NCBI RefSeq assembly: GCF_032854445.1
Contig: NC_088306.1
Location: forward strand, 18,695,764-18,759,763
Origin: Liolophura sinensis
Taxonomy: Eukaryota > Mollusca > Polyplacophora > Chitonida > Chitonidae
Direction: 5' to 3'
Length of the DNA: 64,000 bases
Each line of letters starts with the position of its first letter. The first letter of the stretch is position 1. The position numbers and the translations under genes were made by a program. Under the pieces are notes generated by a model, which was not told the DNA's origin, did no database searches, and saw only the letters and a program-made list of their open reading frames with translations. Below, in pieces: positions 34,640-46,439 of the stretch.

Positions 34640-35005
34640 AAGCCAAACAATACAAGCGCCAAGAGGTAGCCAAAGATTTCTGTTTCCTAAGCTGAGCGTC
34701 CAAACAGACATTCGTTAACCATTCATAACTATCATCAACCATAATTTACATTCAGAATTAATAATCGCAGACCAATTTTCCATCAAAAAACTAAAATCAG
34801 AAGGTTACAAATTTAGTCCTGTTACAACGCTGGAACAAGACAGTAACAATATCCATCATTAAAGATGTTTCAGGTTTTACAAAGGCACGTTGGAATAAGC
34901 TGATCTAGGTAATAATTGTTTGTTTTCTGAGCCTCTGTCACATTTTCTGTTGATCAAAAAAATTCCTCTGAATAACTTATATTTATGGACATTTTCTTAT
35001 TTAGC
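34640..35005. other. Intergenic, nothing recognised
   Basis: AT-rich with no coding or repeat signal that I could support. Confidence 0.3.
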
Positions 35006-35007
35006 GG

Positions 35008-35224
35008 TTGGGGGTCTCCGTGACCGAGGTGGTAAGCGTTCTAGCGCGGCGCAATGAGCCAAGAGCCTCTCACCAACGCGGTCGCTGTGAGTTCTAGTCC
35101 AGCTCATGCTGGCTTGCTCTTGGTTTGCCTCTGCCCGGTTTCCTTCCACCATAATGCTTTCCGCCGTCGTACAGGTGAATATTCTTGAGTGTGCGACGTA
35201 AAACACCAATCAAATAAATCAATA
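35008..35224 (+). repeat. SINE-A copy with head; internal deletion
   Basis: Head ggggtctccgtgaccgaggt with A-box-like gaccgaggtggtaagcg, B box gagttctagtcc. The middle (ccggccgtacg...ggtttcc) is shortened. Confidence 0.88.
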
Positions 35225-35587
35225 TTAAGGGGTTTGAGTGTGGTGTTTGTCATGCCGGCAGTGTGCGTGTTCAAAGATGTTGCTTTTATGCTACCATCAA
35301 TCGAGAATCGGTGAGATTTTGACTGATGAGTATTGCGATGTTTGATACTTTTCATGTTTCTAGATATGATTGTCTATTGCTACTGGGTGGGTCATGTCAA
35401 CATTCAATATTCAAACATCGTTGACAGTGATAACGTACATGTTAATTTGTTTTCTGTTTGCGGGTCTGTTATTCTCGATCATTTGCCCTGACGTCATGGG
35501 TGTTATAGTCTGACGTCATCAGTTGTAAATCCACTGATTTGTGCATTCGGAACGCCTCGGGAGTTTCCGATCAGCCGTCAATGAGAA

Positions 35588-35866
35588 TTTATTTATTATT
35601 TATTTCTTTGATTGATGTTTTACGCCATACTCAAGAATATTTCACTTATACGACGGCGGCCAGCATTATGGTGGGTGGAAACAGGGCACAGCCCGGGGGA
35701 AACCCACGACCATCCGCAGGTTGCTGGAAGACCTTCCCACTTACGGCCGGAGAGGAAGCCAGCATGAGCTGGACTTGAACTCACAGCGACCGCATTGGTG
35801 AGAGGCTCCTGGGTCATTACGCTACGCTAGCGCGATAACCGACTAAGCCACGTAGCCCCCCCTCCC
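35588..35866 (-). repeat. SINE-A, full length
   Basis: One of the best copies: (aaat)n tail, cgccatactcaagaatattt, the central body, B box complement ggacttgaactc and the tRNA head to ctaagccacgtagcccc. Confidence 0.93.
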
Positions 35867-35869
35867 CCC

Positions 35870-36850
35870 CGTCAATGAGAAACCCGTTCGTACTACGTCT
35901 TTATTTTTTATGGAATTTATTTAGGTTTTGTGCATAACAAGAAAGAAAATTTGTAACGTACGTATTTTAAATAGAGATTTAGCTATAAATAATAGATGTT
36001 CATATATGATTTCAATCGTAATCATAAGTAATGCCAATGCGAGTACAATGTTATTGCTATTATTGTTTTTTTGTAGCTCTTCAAACATAAAGGGGGCATA
36101 TATGTTAGACAAAAATGCATTTTTTCTTGAAAATAAAAGAATATTTTGAAGATAAGACAAAACCTAGATTACATTTAATGGGATTTTAAACACAAGTAAG
36201 ACTACAAACGGTGTATTGTAGTCTTAATTGTGTATATATAATGTGTATACCGATTAATTAAATGCATGAAGTAGTCCTATGACAAGACAGTTGTAATGAG
36301 TGAAATATATTTATAATATGTTATATATTTACAATAACATATAATGAATGAAGTACAAGGAAGGCTAGAAGATTAATATATAGGCCTACACTGCCCTAAT
36401 TAAAACCCGCTAAAAACGTTTGGCTTTTTCCACAAGACAACAATATCCCACACATTAAGTTCATACTGTAACGTGATTTGTGTTACTCTAAATGGGTAGA
36501 GTAGGTAAATTCCCTGGGCACGAAATGACGCATAACCGACGCCTTACCATTATTAATTCCTTTTAGGTTATATTGCATAGCTGTATAGCTCCACATTCTT
36601 AAGTGTTAAAAGTCTTTCAAAACGTGGTAACTCCTCAAATCTCTGTAGGCCTATAAGTGTTAAATGTAGAGCTATATACATGCACATTTACCGGTATATG
36701 CTGTTTATTAATCAAATCTTTCTTATTTATTTTTTTTAATTTTTATTCAAAGCCTTTACTCAGTTTGTTTCTTTTTCACCAATACAACAGCATCCAATTT
36801 TATGACTGAAATAGCATATACCGATACCCAGCAAACCTCCTGAAAAAGCC
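35870..36850. other. AT-rich intergenic, nothing recognised
   Basis: No gene or clear repeat. Confidence 0.3.
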
Positions 36851-36854
36851 GCAA

Positions 36855-36930
36855 CACTAATGAACCGAGAGCGGGATTCGAACACTCGATCAACTGTACT
36901 GGTCGTAGTTACACATGCGGTGTAAAACCA
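36855..36930 (-). repeat. tRNA-like fragment
   Basis: The complement contains gtgttcgaatcccgctct, a B-box-like T arm, with no convincing full cloverleaf. Confidence 0.4.
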
Positions 36931-36934
36931 ATGC

Positions 36935-37735
36935 TTATTGCGCCTGTCAGCAACACGCAGTGCTCAAAAGGTATTTGGAAAAACGACAGACATCCAAAAG
37001 ACACCGTGCAGAGACAATTCTTTTTTTGTTAAATAAGCAAACCGTTTTTATACACGCACTCCAATATATATTTTCAACTTCCATATGTCTAAAGAACAAA
37101 TACAAATTTGATTCCATATGACATGAATGAAAAAACACGCAATGTATATGTTGCGCCTACGAGCCTCCCTTCCCAAACATAGAATACTTTAATAACTATG
37201 GTTTTTTTTCTTAAAAAAAAAAAAAAAACTTCTGTTAAATCGCTTCCAGGGTGATGACGGGTTACATTTTTGTCCATTAAGCGGAAGAAATCCATTCCGG
37301 ATTACTTCTTAATTTGGTGTCAGGAACGGATTAACTCATTATTAAAAACGCATTTTCAAGATTGGATTTATGTGTTACATTGACGTAAATCCAATTCGTC
37401 ATCACTCACGGAACGAATTTAAGGGAAGTTTTTTTTTTTAGGGTTTTTTATCCTCACAGCAACGCAGAATTTTCACTGGTCTAATTATTACAGTGACGGA
37501 AATTAAATGTATATCGTGAACATATTCCCTGACGATTTTGTGCCCATAAAAGAACACATGCAATTTGATTTGTGAATAAAACGAAAGCACAAGAAAAAAT
37601 ATTAGTCGCATTTAGAGAACATACACATTTCAATAGTAAAGCCACTGTCATTTGTAACTTGTAATTTTTTACATCTTGTTTACGACTACATATACATGAG
37701 CACATTCATAGCCCCAAGCATGTAGTTTCACTGTA
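36935..37735. other. Intergenic, nothing recognised
   Basis: Long A or T runs at 37201-37228; no gene. Confidence 0.3.
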
Positions 37736-38142
37736 GATCAGCGTGCCGTGACCTCCAATAGATGACTGTTGATTAGCCTGTTATATGACCTCGAGCAGTC
37801 TATCGCGGATCAGCGCGCCATGACCTCCTGCAAACGGGTATGTATAGCTTAGCGTGCCATTCCCTCCAGCAAACCGGTGTGTATAGATTAGCGTGCCATG
37901 AGCTCCAGCAAACCGGTGTGTATAGATTAGGGTGCCATGACCTCCAGAAAACGGGTGTGTATAGATTAGCGTGCCAGTACCTCCAGCAAACCAGTGTGTA
38001 TAGATTAGCGTGCCAGTACCCCCACCAAACGGGTGTATATAGATTAGTGTGCCATGACCACCAGCAGACGACTGTAGATCAGACTGTTCTATGACCCCCA
38101 GCAGACAACTGCAGATCAGCGTGCCATGACCTCCAGCAAACG
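37735..38142 (-). repeat. 39-bp minisatellite overlapping the TLR stop
   Basis: About ten units of cgtgccatgacctccagc, then aaaccggtgtgtatagatta. The unit at 38116-38142 is at the same time the last codons and stop of the Toll-like receptor. The array continues away from the gene and decays outwards. Confidence 0.9.
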
Positions 38143-40561
38143 GTTCCAGAAGATCCGTTCGTCACCCAGGTCATTGGCCGGCCACAGCAGGAATGTAATG
38201 TGATTCCAAAGGTTCAGCAGCGACCGTGGCATTTCCGACACGGGAATCTCTTCCATCATGATCACAATAATGGCGTTTTCATAACCATCTCTCACCATGC
38301 GCATGCCCGTCATTTGAATTTCAAATTCACACCAATCGCTTTTCAGGAACGACTTGTTGATGACTAGGATAACTTTGCGACTGTTGTTCACGGCGTCCAC
38401 TATGTTTTGCTGAATACTGACACCCACCGGGAAGTCTCGATCATGGAGACAGATCGTGTAGTTGTTTTCATCTTCCAGAAATTGTCGCAGAACAATGCAA
38501 GCCCATCGGTAACTGAAGTAATTATACGCTACGAAGGCATCGTATCGGTATTGTTCATTTGTCACTTCTTCAACGACAGAACCTCTCCTGCATTTTGTCA
38601 GAACCCAATATTTGATATTCCACCTGTAACGGTAGGCAAATATTCCTAGAACAATTACCACGGCCATCAGACTCGAGCCAACTGTGGAAAATGTCAACCA
38701 AAAGTTGCTGACACAAGATACTTCCATGTTCTTAAGCTTTGATGTGAGGCTACCAATATCCACGAACGTTCCATTTCCTAGACTGCACGTTAAGGTCAAA
38801 CGTGCTTCAACATTGGCTGAGCCGTCTAGAAGCCATCGCACAAAACTGACGGTGTTACAAGTGCAGAGGAGGGGGTTACGGTTCAGTGAAACTCTGACAG
38901 CATCTTTTGAGTGGGATGAATTGTCAGCGGTCAACCAGTCCATTTGTGCGCGTGACAAAGATGAAATCACATTGGATGACAAGTCCAAGAATGTCAACGA
39001 GACCAAATCATAGATGGACTCTGGTATATGGATCAGCTTATTGTTTGACAGGATCAAGGTTTCTAAACTTTGCAGCGGACTGAAGATGAATCTGCTTAGT
39101 GTTGTAAAATCGTTACTCGAGAGATCGAGGGTTTTCAGATGTTTCAAACTTTTGAAGATGACAGCATCTAAATCATAGCGAAAGCCAATGTCCAGTCTAC
39201 AATTTCTGGCCACCAAAACCTGAAGTGAGGTAAAATAGCTGAAGAATCTTGGAGATAACACAGCACAGTTCCATTTGGATATGTTCAGCACTTTCAAGTT
39301 CTCCAGACCAGTTACGACAAAGGAACAATCTTTGAATCCGTCATATGACACATCAAGAACTTCCACATTTTTTTCCATTAGTAAAGTTTACATCCTTATC
39401 AATTCTAATCAAACCGGCTAGAAAACTAGCGTTCAAAACTACCAAAGATGGCGGCACCACCAAATTATATTGAAAAACAGAGCTCTTCGTCCACACAAGA
39501 TCGCTGACCTCTCTCACAGTAAACGCATAACGTCTTCCTGGACTGATATTTAAATACTTTAACCTTGTGAAGTGTATCACGCCAATTGCTGCTAAGTAGC
39601 TAGTAGCGACGGGCAGATAATTGTTTCCAAAGTTAAATGTTTCTAGACACTCGGGGTACTGGAATCGGCTGAAGACATCTATTCCCACATGGATTATGGC
39701 ATTTTTGCTCAAGTCCAGGTGACGAACACAAATAGTCGCCAAGTGAGCCGTGTTGTTTGCAGTGAGAGCCAAGGTTTCGGGGTCCCTGCTGAACCCTTTG
39801 TCAGAATTTGTATTTGTGATTGTCAGATATGTCATATGGCGATGGCGCAGGTCCACGAGAGCTGATAAGGCGTTGGGTAGCGATTTTGTTCTCAGATTTA
39901 GACTTGTCACATGCGGAAAATGCTTCAAAGTCCCTTCCTCTAAACTCTGGCATCTCAACACCAATGACTGAATTGATAAGTTGGCAAACGCAGCAAATGT
40001 GTCTGGTCTGAGGCTGCTTCCAAATTCCCAACAGTAAACGGACAGACTTTTAAGCTGAGACATGCTCATGACGCCCGGTCCAAATGAAACATTGTGCAAC
40101 GGCTCGTCAACAGTCAACTCCTTCAGTGATATCAGGCTGCTGAATATCTCGTCTGGAAACTGATACGCACGGGATGAATAGCCTGGGCTATTTTCATCCA
40201 TATTTAGGATCTCTAGCTTTTGTGTAGGATGAAATACTGTGGGTGGATAGGATTCATACTCCAGCACAAATCGGTTGTTGCTTAGATCCAGGAAGCGTAG
40301 TTGTGATAATCCCTCGAACGCTGATGGTTCTAACCTCACAAGTTTGTTGTGATTTAAACTCAGTGATATAAGCCTGCTGAGAATTCGAAAGGATCCATTG
40401 GTTATCGTCTCCAGAAGATTCCAACTCAAATCCAGGCTTTCTGTTGTTGATGAGATATTTGTAGGTACGGTCCGCAGTCCTTTGTTGTGGAGATCAACAT
40501 GGTTGTCCCCATACACCGCGTTGAGAAGAACGGTTCCCAACAGAAATGCGTACACTTCCAT
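38116..40561 (-). CDS. Toll-like receptor, intronless, one frameshift
   Basis: Pattern-recognition receptor of innate immunity. 814 aa after removing one A from an A7 run (39374-39368). Order: signal peptide 1-18; leucine-rich repeats about 20-560; a single C-terminal LRR cap with Cys 566, 568, 592, 616; membrane helix 620-644; cytoplasmic TIR domain 671-810 with box 1 YDAFVAY (673-679), box 2 RDFPVG (708-713) and box 3 FW (804-805). A single cysteine cluster makes it the vertebrate-like (sccTLR) type. An acceptor-like ttttcccttag lies 18 bases before the ATG, so a 5' UTR intron is possible. Box 2 is unusual: most TLRs have RDxxPG, and here Pro is one place earlier. The inverted second copy is at 53.56-55.88 kb. 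The frameshift may be an assembly error, as the rest is intact. Confidence 0.92.
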
Positions 40562-40848
40562 AGTTGTTTTGGGTGCTAAGGGAAAAGTTGGCAGTGTTTC
40601 TACAAGGAGATGGAGTCGTTTAGCCGTTAGACGCCTGGGTAGATCTGCAGATTGTCTACTTCATGTACTATATGGTCTCTACAAATAACACTGGTTGTAA
40701 ATTTGAAATGTTTGTACAAGCGTTACACATCCTTCAACTAGGCAGTAACTCGTCAGCGACACACCGACATACAGCTGTATTTTGTCATATACACGATCAA
40801 GTGTGCTTCCTTGATACCTCATAATGAGATAGTACTAGAATGACCCGC

Positions 40849-40937
40849 TATATTTATATCTGACAGAGGAATGACGTGTGTGATTTTATGTGGTTATATG
40901 TTAAAGGTGGTGACAAATCAGCATTTCGAGTTTTTTT
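40849..40937 (+). repeat. Short repeat shared with 56297-56385
   Basis: Both contain tgacagaggaatgac and gttaaaggtggtgacaaatc. Here it lies upstream of the TLR; there it lies beyond the 3' minisatellite of the TLR pseudogene, so it is not part of the inverted gene duplication. Confidence 0.75.
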
Positions 40938-40942
40938 AGATT

Positions 40943-41055
40943 TATTTATTTATTTATTTATTTGATTAATGTTTTACGCCGTACTCAAGAATAATTCACT
41001 TATACGACGGCGGCCAGCATTAGGGTAGGTGGAAACCGGGCACAGCCCAGGGGGA
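40943..41055 (-). repeat. SINE-A copy, 3' half
   Basis: A long tttatttattta tail, tacgccgtactcaagaataa, then gggcacagcccaggggga, where it stops. Confidence 0.85.
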
Positions 41056-41304
41056 CATGCGTCGAAACAGGCATTCATATATCAGCCGTCAAAAAAGATG
41101 AAGGTTTAACAAACGCGACATGGATTCTGCATTCGGAGTGTCTTTTCTTTTGGTTTAACTCAGGTTAAGCTACGGGACTTCTAAACTAAGCAGATCTCGG
41201 CATCCAGCGGATGACGAGATTTAATCGCATGACCTCTTCGTCTGATACAAGAACAACTTTTAAATGAGAAGGCCGAAGAAAAATGATGGTCGATCCGGTT
41301 TCCA

Positions 41305-41500
41305 CCTGCGGAAACGGAGAAGCGGAGAACAGTTTTTAATGATGTTTGAAAGACGCAAGACATGTTTTTGACGAATGAGTGAAATCAGTGTTAAAATCGT
41401 GTACCATTATAAAAAATGTATCATAGATGAGCTTTGATTGCGACTGTTCATACATTCAACATGGTTATCGAATTCAACACGATGAATATAAATCCCCTAC
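41305..41500 (+). repeat. Dispersed repeat R2, copy 1
   Basis: Shares agtttttaatgatgtttgaa, gctttgattgcgactgttca and attcaacacgatgaatat with 42965-43165. Confidence 0.65.
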
Positions 41501-41504
41501 CCTC

Positions 41505-41925
41505 TATGGACTTAAATGAAGTCAAATGATTTTTATGTTTTATGTTATGTTATACGACACACAGCACACAAATAAGGGGAGAACTTGACACAAAGAAAGC
41601 TGGAATCTGAACAATCAAAGCTGGATTTGAACAGCGGAGCTGCATTTAAACTGTATTGGCCAAAAAAGCCTATGAAAAACTATTAGCTCATAATTGTCCT
41701 GATCGGTACATATTTAATTTGTGGCATACCGGAAGTGTATTTAAGTAACTTTTAAATCTCTGTGTGTGTTCCATTGCATCAATGCTATGGATTATTTAAC
41801 ATTTTGTGTACATTCGGAATTTGGAAATACAGATAAGTGTAGTCACGAGTGGTCATTACCTCAAGTAGGCTTATTACGACTTATAACGACCAGTTGTATC
41901 ACAGCGATTGCCCATTATCATATAT
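41505..41925. other. Intergenic, nothing recognised
   Basis: AT-rich with no gene. Confidence 0.3.
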
Positions 41926-41929
41926 AATA

Positions 41930-42232
41930 GGGGCATGAAGTCTAATTTTTCTGTCTCTGTATGACGTCGAGGAGTCATTCGGTGTGGGTTCATACACTGT
42001 CTTCTTGTAGCAGGACGAGTCCATGACGCCAAAGTGCTGCTCACTGAAGTATCATGCCGAAGACACCAGATATGACACCCCACCCAGTCACATTATACTG
42101 ACACCGGGCCAACCCATCATGTTTCCTTGCTTTAAGATCTCAGTGCTGCTAGTCAGCAGCAACAGCCATTTTCAAAGTCTTTGGTATGATCCGGCCCGGG
42201 TCTCCCGACTCAGAGGCGGACGCTCTAACCTC
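41930..42232 (-). repeat. SINE-B variant, full length
   Basis: ctgtatgacgtcgaggagtc, tcttcttgtagcaggacgag, atgccgaagacaccagatat, and a tRNA head with ccgggtctcccgactcagag. It is the same variant as 28186-28520 in the opposite orientation. Confidence 0.9.
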
Positions 42233-42234
42233 AT

Positions 42235-42960
42235 AACTACTGTAATTCATTCTACCGATAATAATACACCGTGATAAAATATGAAATAAACTTAAAAATA
42301 TGTTTTATCACCGTGAGTCAAAATATTAGCCTAGGACACATATAGTTGCAACCATGAACAGGATGAAAATCGCAAAACAGATACAAGCTATTGACAATAC
42401 CAGTAGGACATATAAACAGAGAGAAATTATTGAAATACTGTTTTTACAGTAACCGTATTTTTACATTTTCCATCGTTAATTGTTTTGGTTTTTTTGTGGG
42501 AGGGGGGGGGGGGGTGGGTGGTACAATGGTAAATGGTAAAATTGCGTAAAATTGTCAGTTTACCTGTGTGAAAGAAGAATATATTTGCATGTTTACGGCA
42601 GTATAGCAGTTACTGATTCTTATACATTTCAATGCTGAGAGATACGGAAGTAAAGAACAAAAGAGCGTAGTACGCCACGCTTTCTCTATGTGATTCCTCA
42701 TTTACGCACTCTTATACACTGGTGCTTATAATCACGGAAACAGCCGATCTCATGTTTTAATTTATAGACCTTTGTGCCGCAATGCATTCTGATAATTTAA
42801 GAAATAATGGATTGGTTTATGCATATATGCTGGGAAGCGGACTAGCCCGCTGCATAAGGACTAGACAAAAAATCCCTTGTTTCTGTTTTAACACATACAA
42901 AATATAGCACATTTTTTAAGTTGTAGCATTTTTCATTAATTCCTTTCCACCAAGGTTTCA
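42235..42960. other. Intergenic; G-run only
   Basis: A run of about 14 G inside a G-rich tract at 42497-42521 (potential quadruplex). No gene. Confidence 0.35.
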
Positions 42961-42964
42961 TTTC

Positions 42965-43165
42965 AAAAGAGAAGCGGTCATCAGTTTTCAGTGATGTTGA
43001 ACAAACGCCGGGAATGTCCCAGGAGAATGAATGAAATGAGTTTCCAAATCGTGTGTCATGCTTGTGAATTGTCGATAATTAAAATATTATCTCAGTTGCG
43101 CTTTGATTGCAACTGTTCATATATCAAGTATGGCGATCTAAGTCAACACGATATCTATACAACCC
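42965..43165 (+). repeat. Dispersed repeat R2, copy 2
   Basis: agaagcggtcatcagttttc, agtgatgttgaacaaacgcc, gctttgattgcaactgttca and agtcaacacgatatctatac. Confidence 0.65.
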
Positions 43166-43429
43166 CTAATCATGGGGTAACCGGAATTAGACACATTTAT
43201 GAAGCTCAGTGCCAAGGGGTTCATTTTTACTTACAGCAGAGTTATACTCATTGTAAAACGTAAGAAGCCTAGGGAGTGGGTGTTTGATGAAACAACCTAG
43301 GCACACTAGTTTTTGCACTAATGACTTATGGCGTCACATAACACACAGGATCTAACAAATGCTAGAATGTGAGACATATTACATGCTTTGATACATTGCT
43401 GTTCAGGTAATAACCCAGTCAAAGGACTC

Positions 43430-44250
43430 ATTTCCATGTTCCTCACAGTCAAGCTTTTAACAACAATTGCCGGACTCACTTCCATACGTCTCACACCCCA
43501 GGTCCCAACGACTGTAATTGTCGGATTCACTTCCATATTTCTCACGGCCCAGGTTTCAACATCTGTAATTGCCGGATTCACTTCCATATTTCTGACAGCC
43601 CAACATCTGTAATTGCCAGATTCACTTCCATATTTCTGACAGCCCAGGTTTCAACATCTGATACAGTAATTGACAGACTCGCTTCCATATTTCTCACAGC
43701 CCAGGTTTCAACATCTGTAATTGCCGGATTCACTTCCGTATTTCTGACAGCCCAGGCTTCAACATCCGTAATTGCCGGGTTCATTTCCATATTTCTGACA
43801 GCCCAGGTTTCAACATCTGATACAGTAATTGACAGACTCACTTTCATATTTCTCACAGCCCAGGTTTCAACAACTGTAATTGCCGGATTCACTTCCATAT
43901 TTCTGACAGCCCAGGTTTCAGCATCCGTAATTGCCGGATTCATTTCCATATTTCTGACAGCCCAGGTTTCAACATCTGATACAGTAATTGACAGACTCAC
44001 TTCCATATTTCTCACAGCCCAGGTTTCAACAACTGTAACTGCTGGATTCACTTCCATATTTCTCACAGCCCAGGTTTCAGCATCCGTGATTGCCGGATTC
44101 ATTTCCATATTTCTAACAGCCCAGGTTTCAACATCTGATACAGTAATTGACAGACTCACTTCCATATTTCTCACAGCCCAGGCTCCAACAACTGCGATTG
44201 CCGGATTCACATCCATACTTCTCCCAACCCAGGTTCCAACAACTGCTATC
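43430..44250 (-). repeat. 51/57-bp minisatellite with higher-order structure, about 16 units
   Basis: Units contain cacttccatatttctcacag and cccaggtttcaac. Two lengths occur, 51 and 57 (the longer has gatacagtaattgacagac). In the right two thirds they alternate 57-51-51, a 159-base higher-order unit. On the reverse strand 213 codons are open (44216-43578) because both lengths are multiples of 3; each unit contains WAVRN. A 7-base deletion near 43602 breaks the frame. No known protein family. Confidence 0.93.
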
Positions 44251-44261
44251 GGCGGAGTGCC

Positions 44262-44512
44262 TTTGCGTTATAAATTGCAATTAACATTGCTGCATTTTAT
44301 TACCAAATTGTGCTTAAACCACGGTGCTAAGGGGCGTGTAATTTGCTACTATTTATGTATGTACATGAACAGTTAGAATAAAACCCGAACGGAGGTAAAT
44401 TGAAAAGATGCCGTATTTCACCAGTTAGGTTACGTGTGACCATTTGCCGGTTATCACACCGTCGCCGCGTCTCTGATTTTTCCCTCTATGCTTTACGTCT
44501 TAATTATATTCA
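44262..44512 (+). repeat. Dispersed repeat R1, copy 5
   Basis: taaattgcaattaacattgc, ggggcgtgtaatttgctact, gaacagttagaataaaaccc, and atttcaccagttaggttacg. It abuts the minisatellite. Confidence 0.8.
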
Positions 44513-44627
44513 CTTCCATACTTCTTATAGCTCAGGTTCCATCAACTGCACATAGCCGAGTTGACTTCCATATTTCTCATAACTGCAATTTTTGACCACA
44601 CGTTCATATTATTCCTCAACGTCAATT

Positions 44628-44880
44628 TATTTGCTTATTTGAATCGTGTTTTACACCGCAGTCAAGAATATTTCACTTATACGCCAGCGGCCAGCATTAT
44701 GGTGGGAGGAAACGGAGAAAGGGCCCAGGGGAAACCCACGACCTTCCGTAGGTTGGTGTGAGGCCTACCCACTTAAGACCAGATAGGAAGCCAGCATGAG
44801 CTAGACGAACTCACAGCGACCGTATTGGTAAGAGACTCCTGTGTCATTACGCTGGGCTAGCGCGCTAACCAACTGAGCTT
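44628..44880 (-). repeat. SINE-A, near full length
   Basis: ttttacaccgcagtcaagaa, gccagcattatggtgggagg and the head to gcgcgctaaccaactgagct. Confidence 0.9.
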
Positions 44881-44997
44881 CATACATTTAACATGGGCCA
44901 GCATGAACTCAGGGTTTGACATTGATGAGAATCTTCTGGATCTTTGCGTCACGCTATTCACCAGGCCACGGAGCCCTCCGCCACCCAGCCAAGATTT

Positions 44998-45168
44998 AAA
45001 GGAGCAGAAAGAAAATGATGCAAATATTTGATGATGGAGCGTGAAAAGTTATTTGCAAATGTAGTGATTATTATTATGTAGTTTCGTTTTTTTTTCTGTC
45101 AGGGAAAAAGGGTATTTGAAACTATATTTGTATGGTGTGTATTTGGGACCAACTCTTGGTATATTCAT
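44998..45168 (+). repeat. Solo arm of foldback element F2
   Basis: aaatgatgcaaatatttgat and gggtatttgaaactatat, then gtatttgggaccaactctt; parallels 10265-10440 without the second arm. Confidence 0.65.
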
Positions 45169-45218
45169 TTAGATGATGGGTGTTTTACGCCGTCCTCAAA
45201 AACATTTCACTCAATAGA
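45168..45218 (-). repeat. SINE-A 3' scrap
   Basis: gtgttttacgccgtcctcaa and aacatttcactc. Confidence 0.55.
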
Positions 45219-45219
45219 C

Positions 45220-45705
45220 CAAATTTTAGGACAAATCAGCAATTTCTGCTATATGAAATCGACATTGTGTACGACATAAAATTTTTATACTGCCGGGTAA
45301 AAGCTTCTTTGTCGTCGTTGGACGGTTATAAATTGTTGTAATCTATGCACCAATGAAAATCTCTCCACATTTGTTCAATAATCAAGCTTGTAGTACGACG
45401 TCTCTTGTCTGTTATTTACGGACCTCCTCCAACCCCTCCTGCGACTTCTATGTGAATCATACTGCACTACCAGGCAGAATGGGGCTTGCGATTTACCCCC
45501 ACTTTATGGCAGCTGTGACATGCCATTAGTACATAATTCTCAGATAATTTTATAATCACGTTATTTCTACCAAAACTCAGCTCGGTATAAGTCACTTGCA
45601 TAAATTTTATTTGTAATTTCATATAAACTGTTTATTCAATGTCGGATTAATATAATTTTAAAGATTATATCCTTTCATTAAATTGTCACACTTGTGGCCT
45701 TGTGG
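45220..45705. other. Intergenic, nothing recognised
   Basis: No gene or clear repeat. Confidence 0.3.
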
Positions 45706-45709
45706 TTGG

Positions 45710-45798
45710 GGGTTCGCATCATTGGCGCTTGCTACTTGTGTCCGCATTATTGGCGCTTGCTACTTGTATTCGCATTATTGGCGCTTGCTACTTGTGAC
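45710..45798. repeat. 31-bp tandem triplication
   Basis: cgcattattggcgcttgcta plus cttgt, three nearly identical copies. Confidence 0.85.
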
Positions 45799-45896
45799 AT
45801 GTTTGGGACCTCATTGACATAATTCTGAATATGCAGATTTCCCAAGTGATGATACATGTACGTTAATACTTGAGCGACGTACGAGACAACATTTTT

Positions 45897-46012
45897 CACC
45901 TTGGCGGAACCAGTTCTCACCTGGTGGGACCAGTTCTGACCTCAGTTCTCACCTGGGAGGAACCAGTTCTCACCTGGGTGAAAGCAGTTCCCATTTGGGT
46001 GGAAATCTGTGT
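45897..46012. repeat. Minisatellite of about 24 bp, 4-5 copies
   Basis: accagttctcacctgggtgg-type units with small deletions. Confidence 0.75.
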
Positions 46013-46084
46013 GCTTGGAGAATGCCTAACCCCAACATTCCCCAAGAACCCGCTGCACCCAGAGCAGCGCCTTTGCAACTGAGC

Positions 46085-46435
46085 CATCGAGGGCTCGTTG
46101 TCTTTGATTTTCTATAGAGTCAAGGTTTTCCTAGATCTGTAAAAAAATTGTTTTATTAGAGTGTCTGTCTTTGATAAATTATCATCAGTGTTGTTCTTAA
46201 TTGATGATGATTATTAATGATTATTGGTGCTTCGTTGCCTTATGAATTAATGCAGTAAAATACGTATTTAGAAAGCATCTCTCCAACAGTATTATTATTT
46301 CCGGTTTGTCTCGTTCTGCTTGTTACCTTGATTAACTACAATGAATCCGTAGGAGGTATTGTTTGAGCAATAATATTTATACCGTGTATAATTGATTGTT
46401 GACTTGTATTTCACGCCGCGTTTAAAAATATTTTA
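46085..46435. other. Intergenic, nothing recognised
   Basis: AT-rich with no gene. Confidence 0.3.
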
Positions 46436-46439
46436 CTTA

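Noticed and set aside
39368-39374. Programmed ribosomal frameshift in the TLR
   Set aside because: Restoring the frame needs a +1 step at an A7 run with no supporting stop or structure. Homopolymer length error is simpler.
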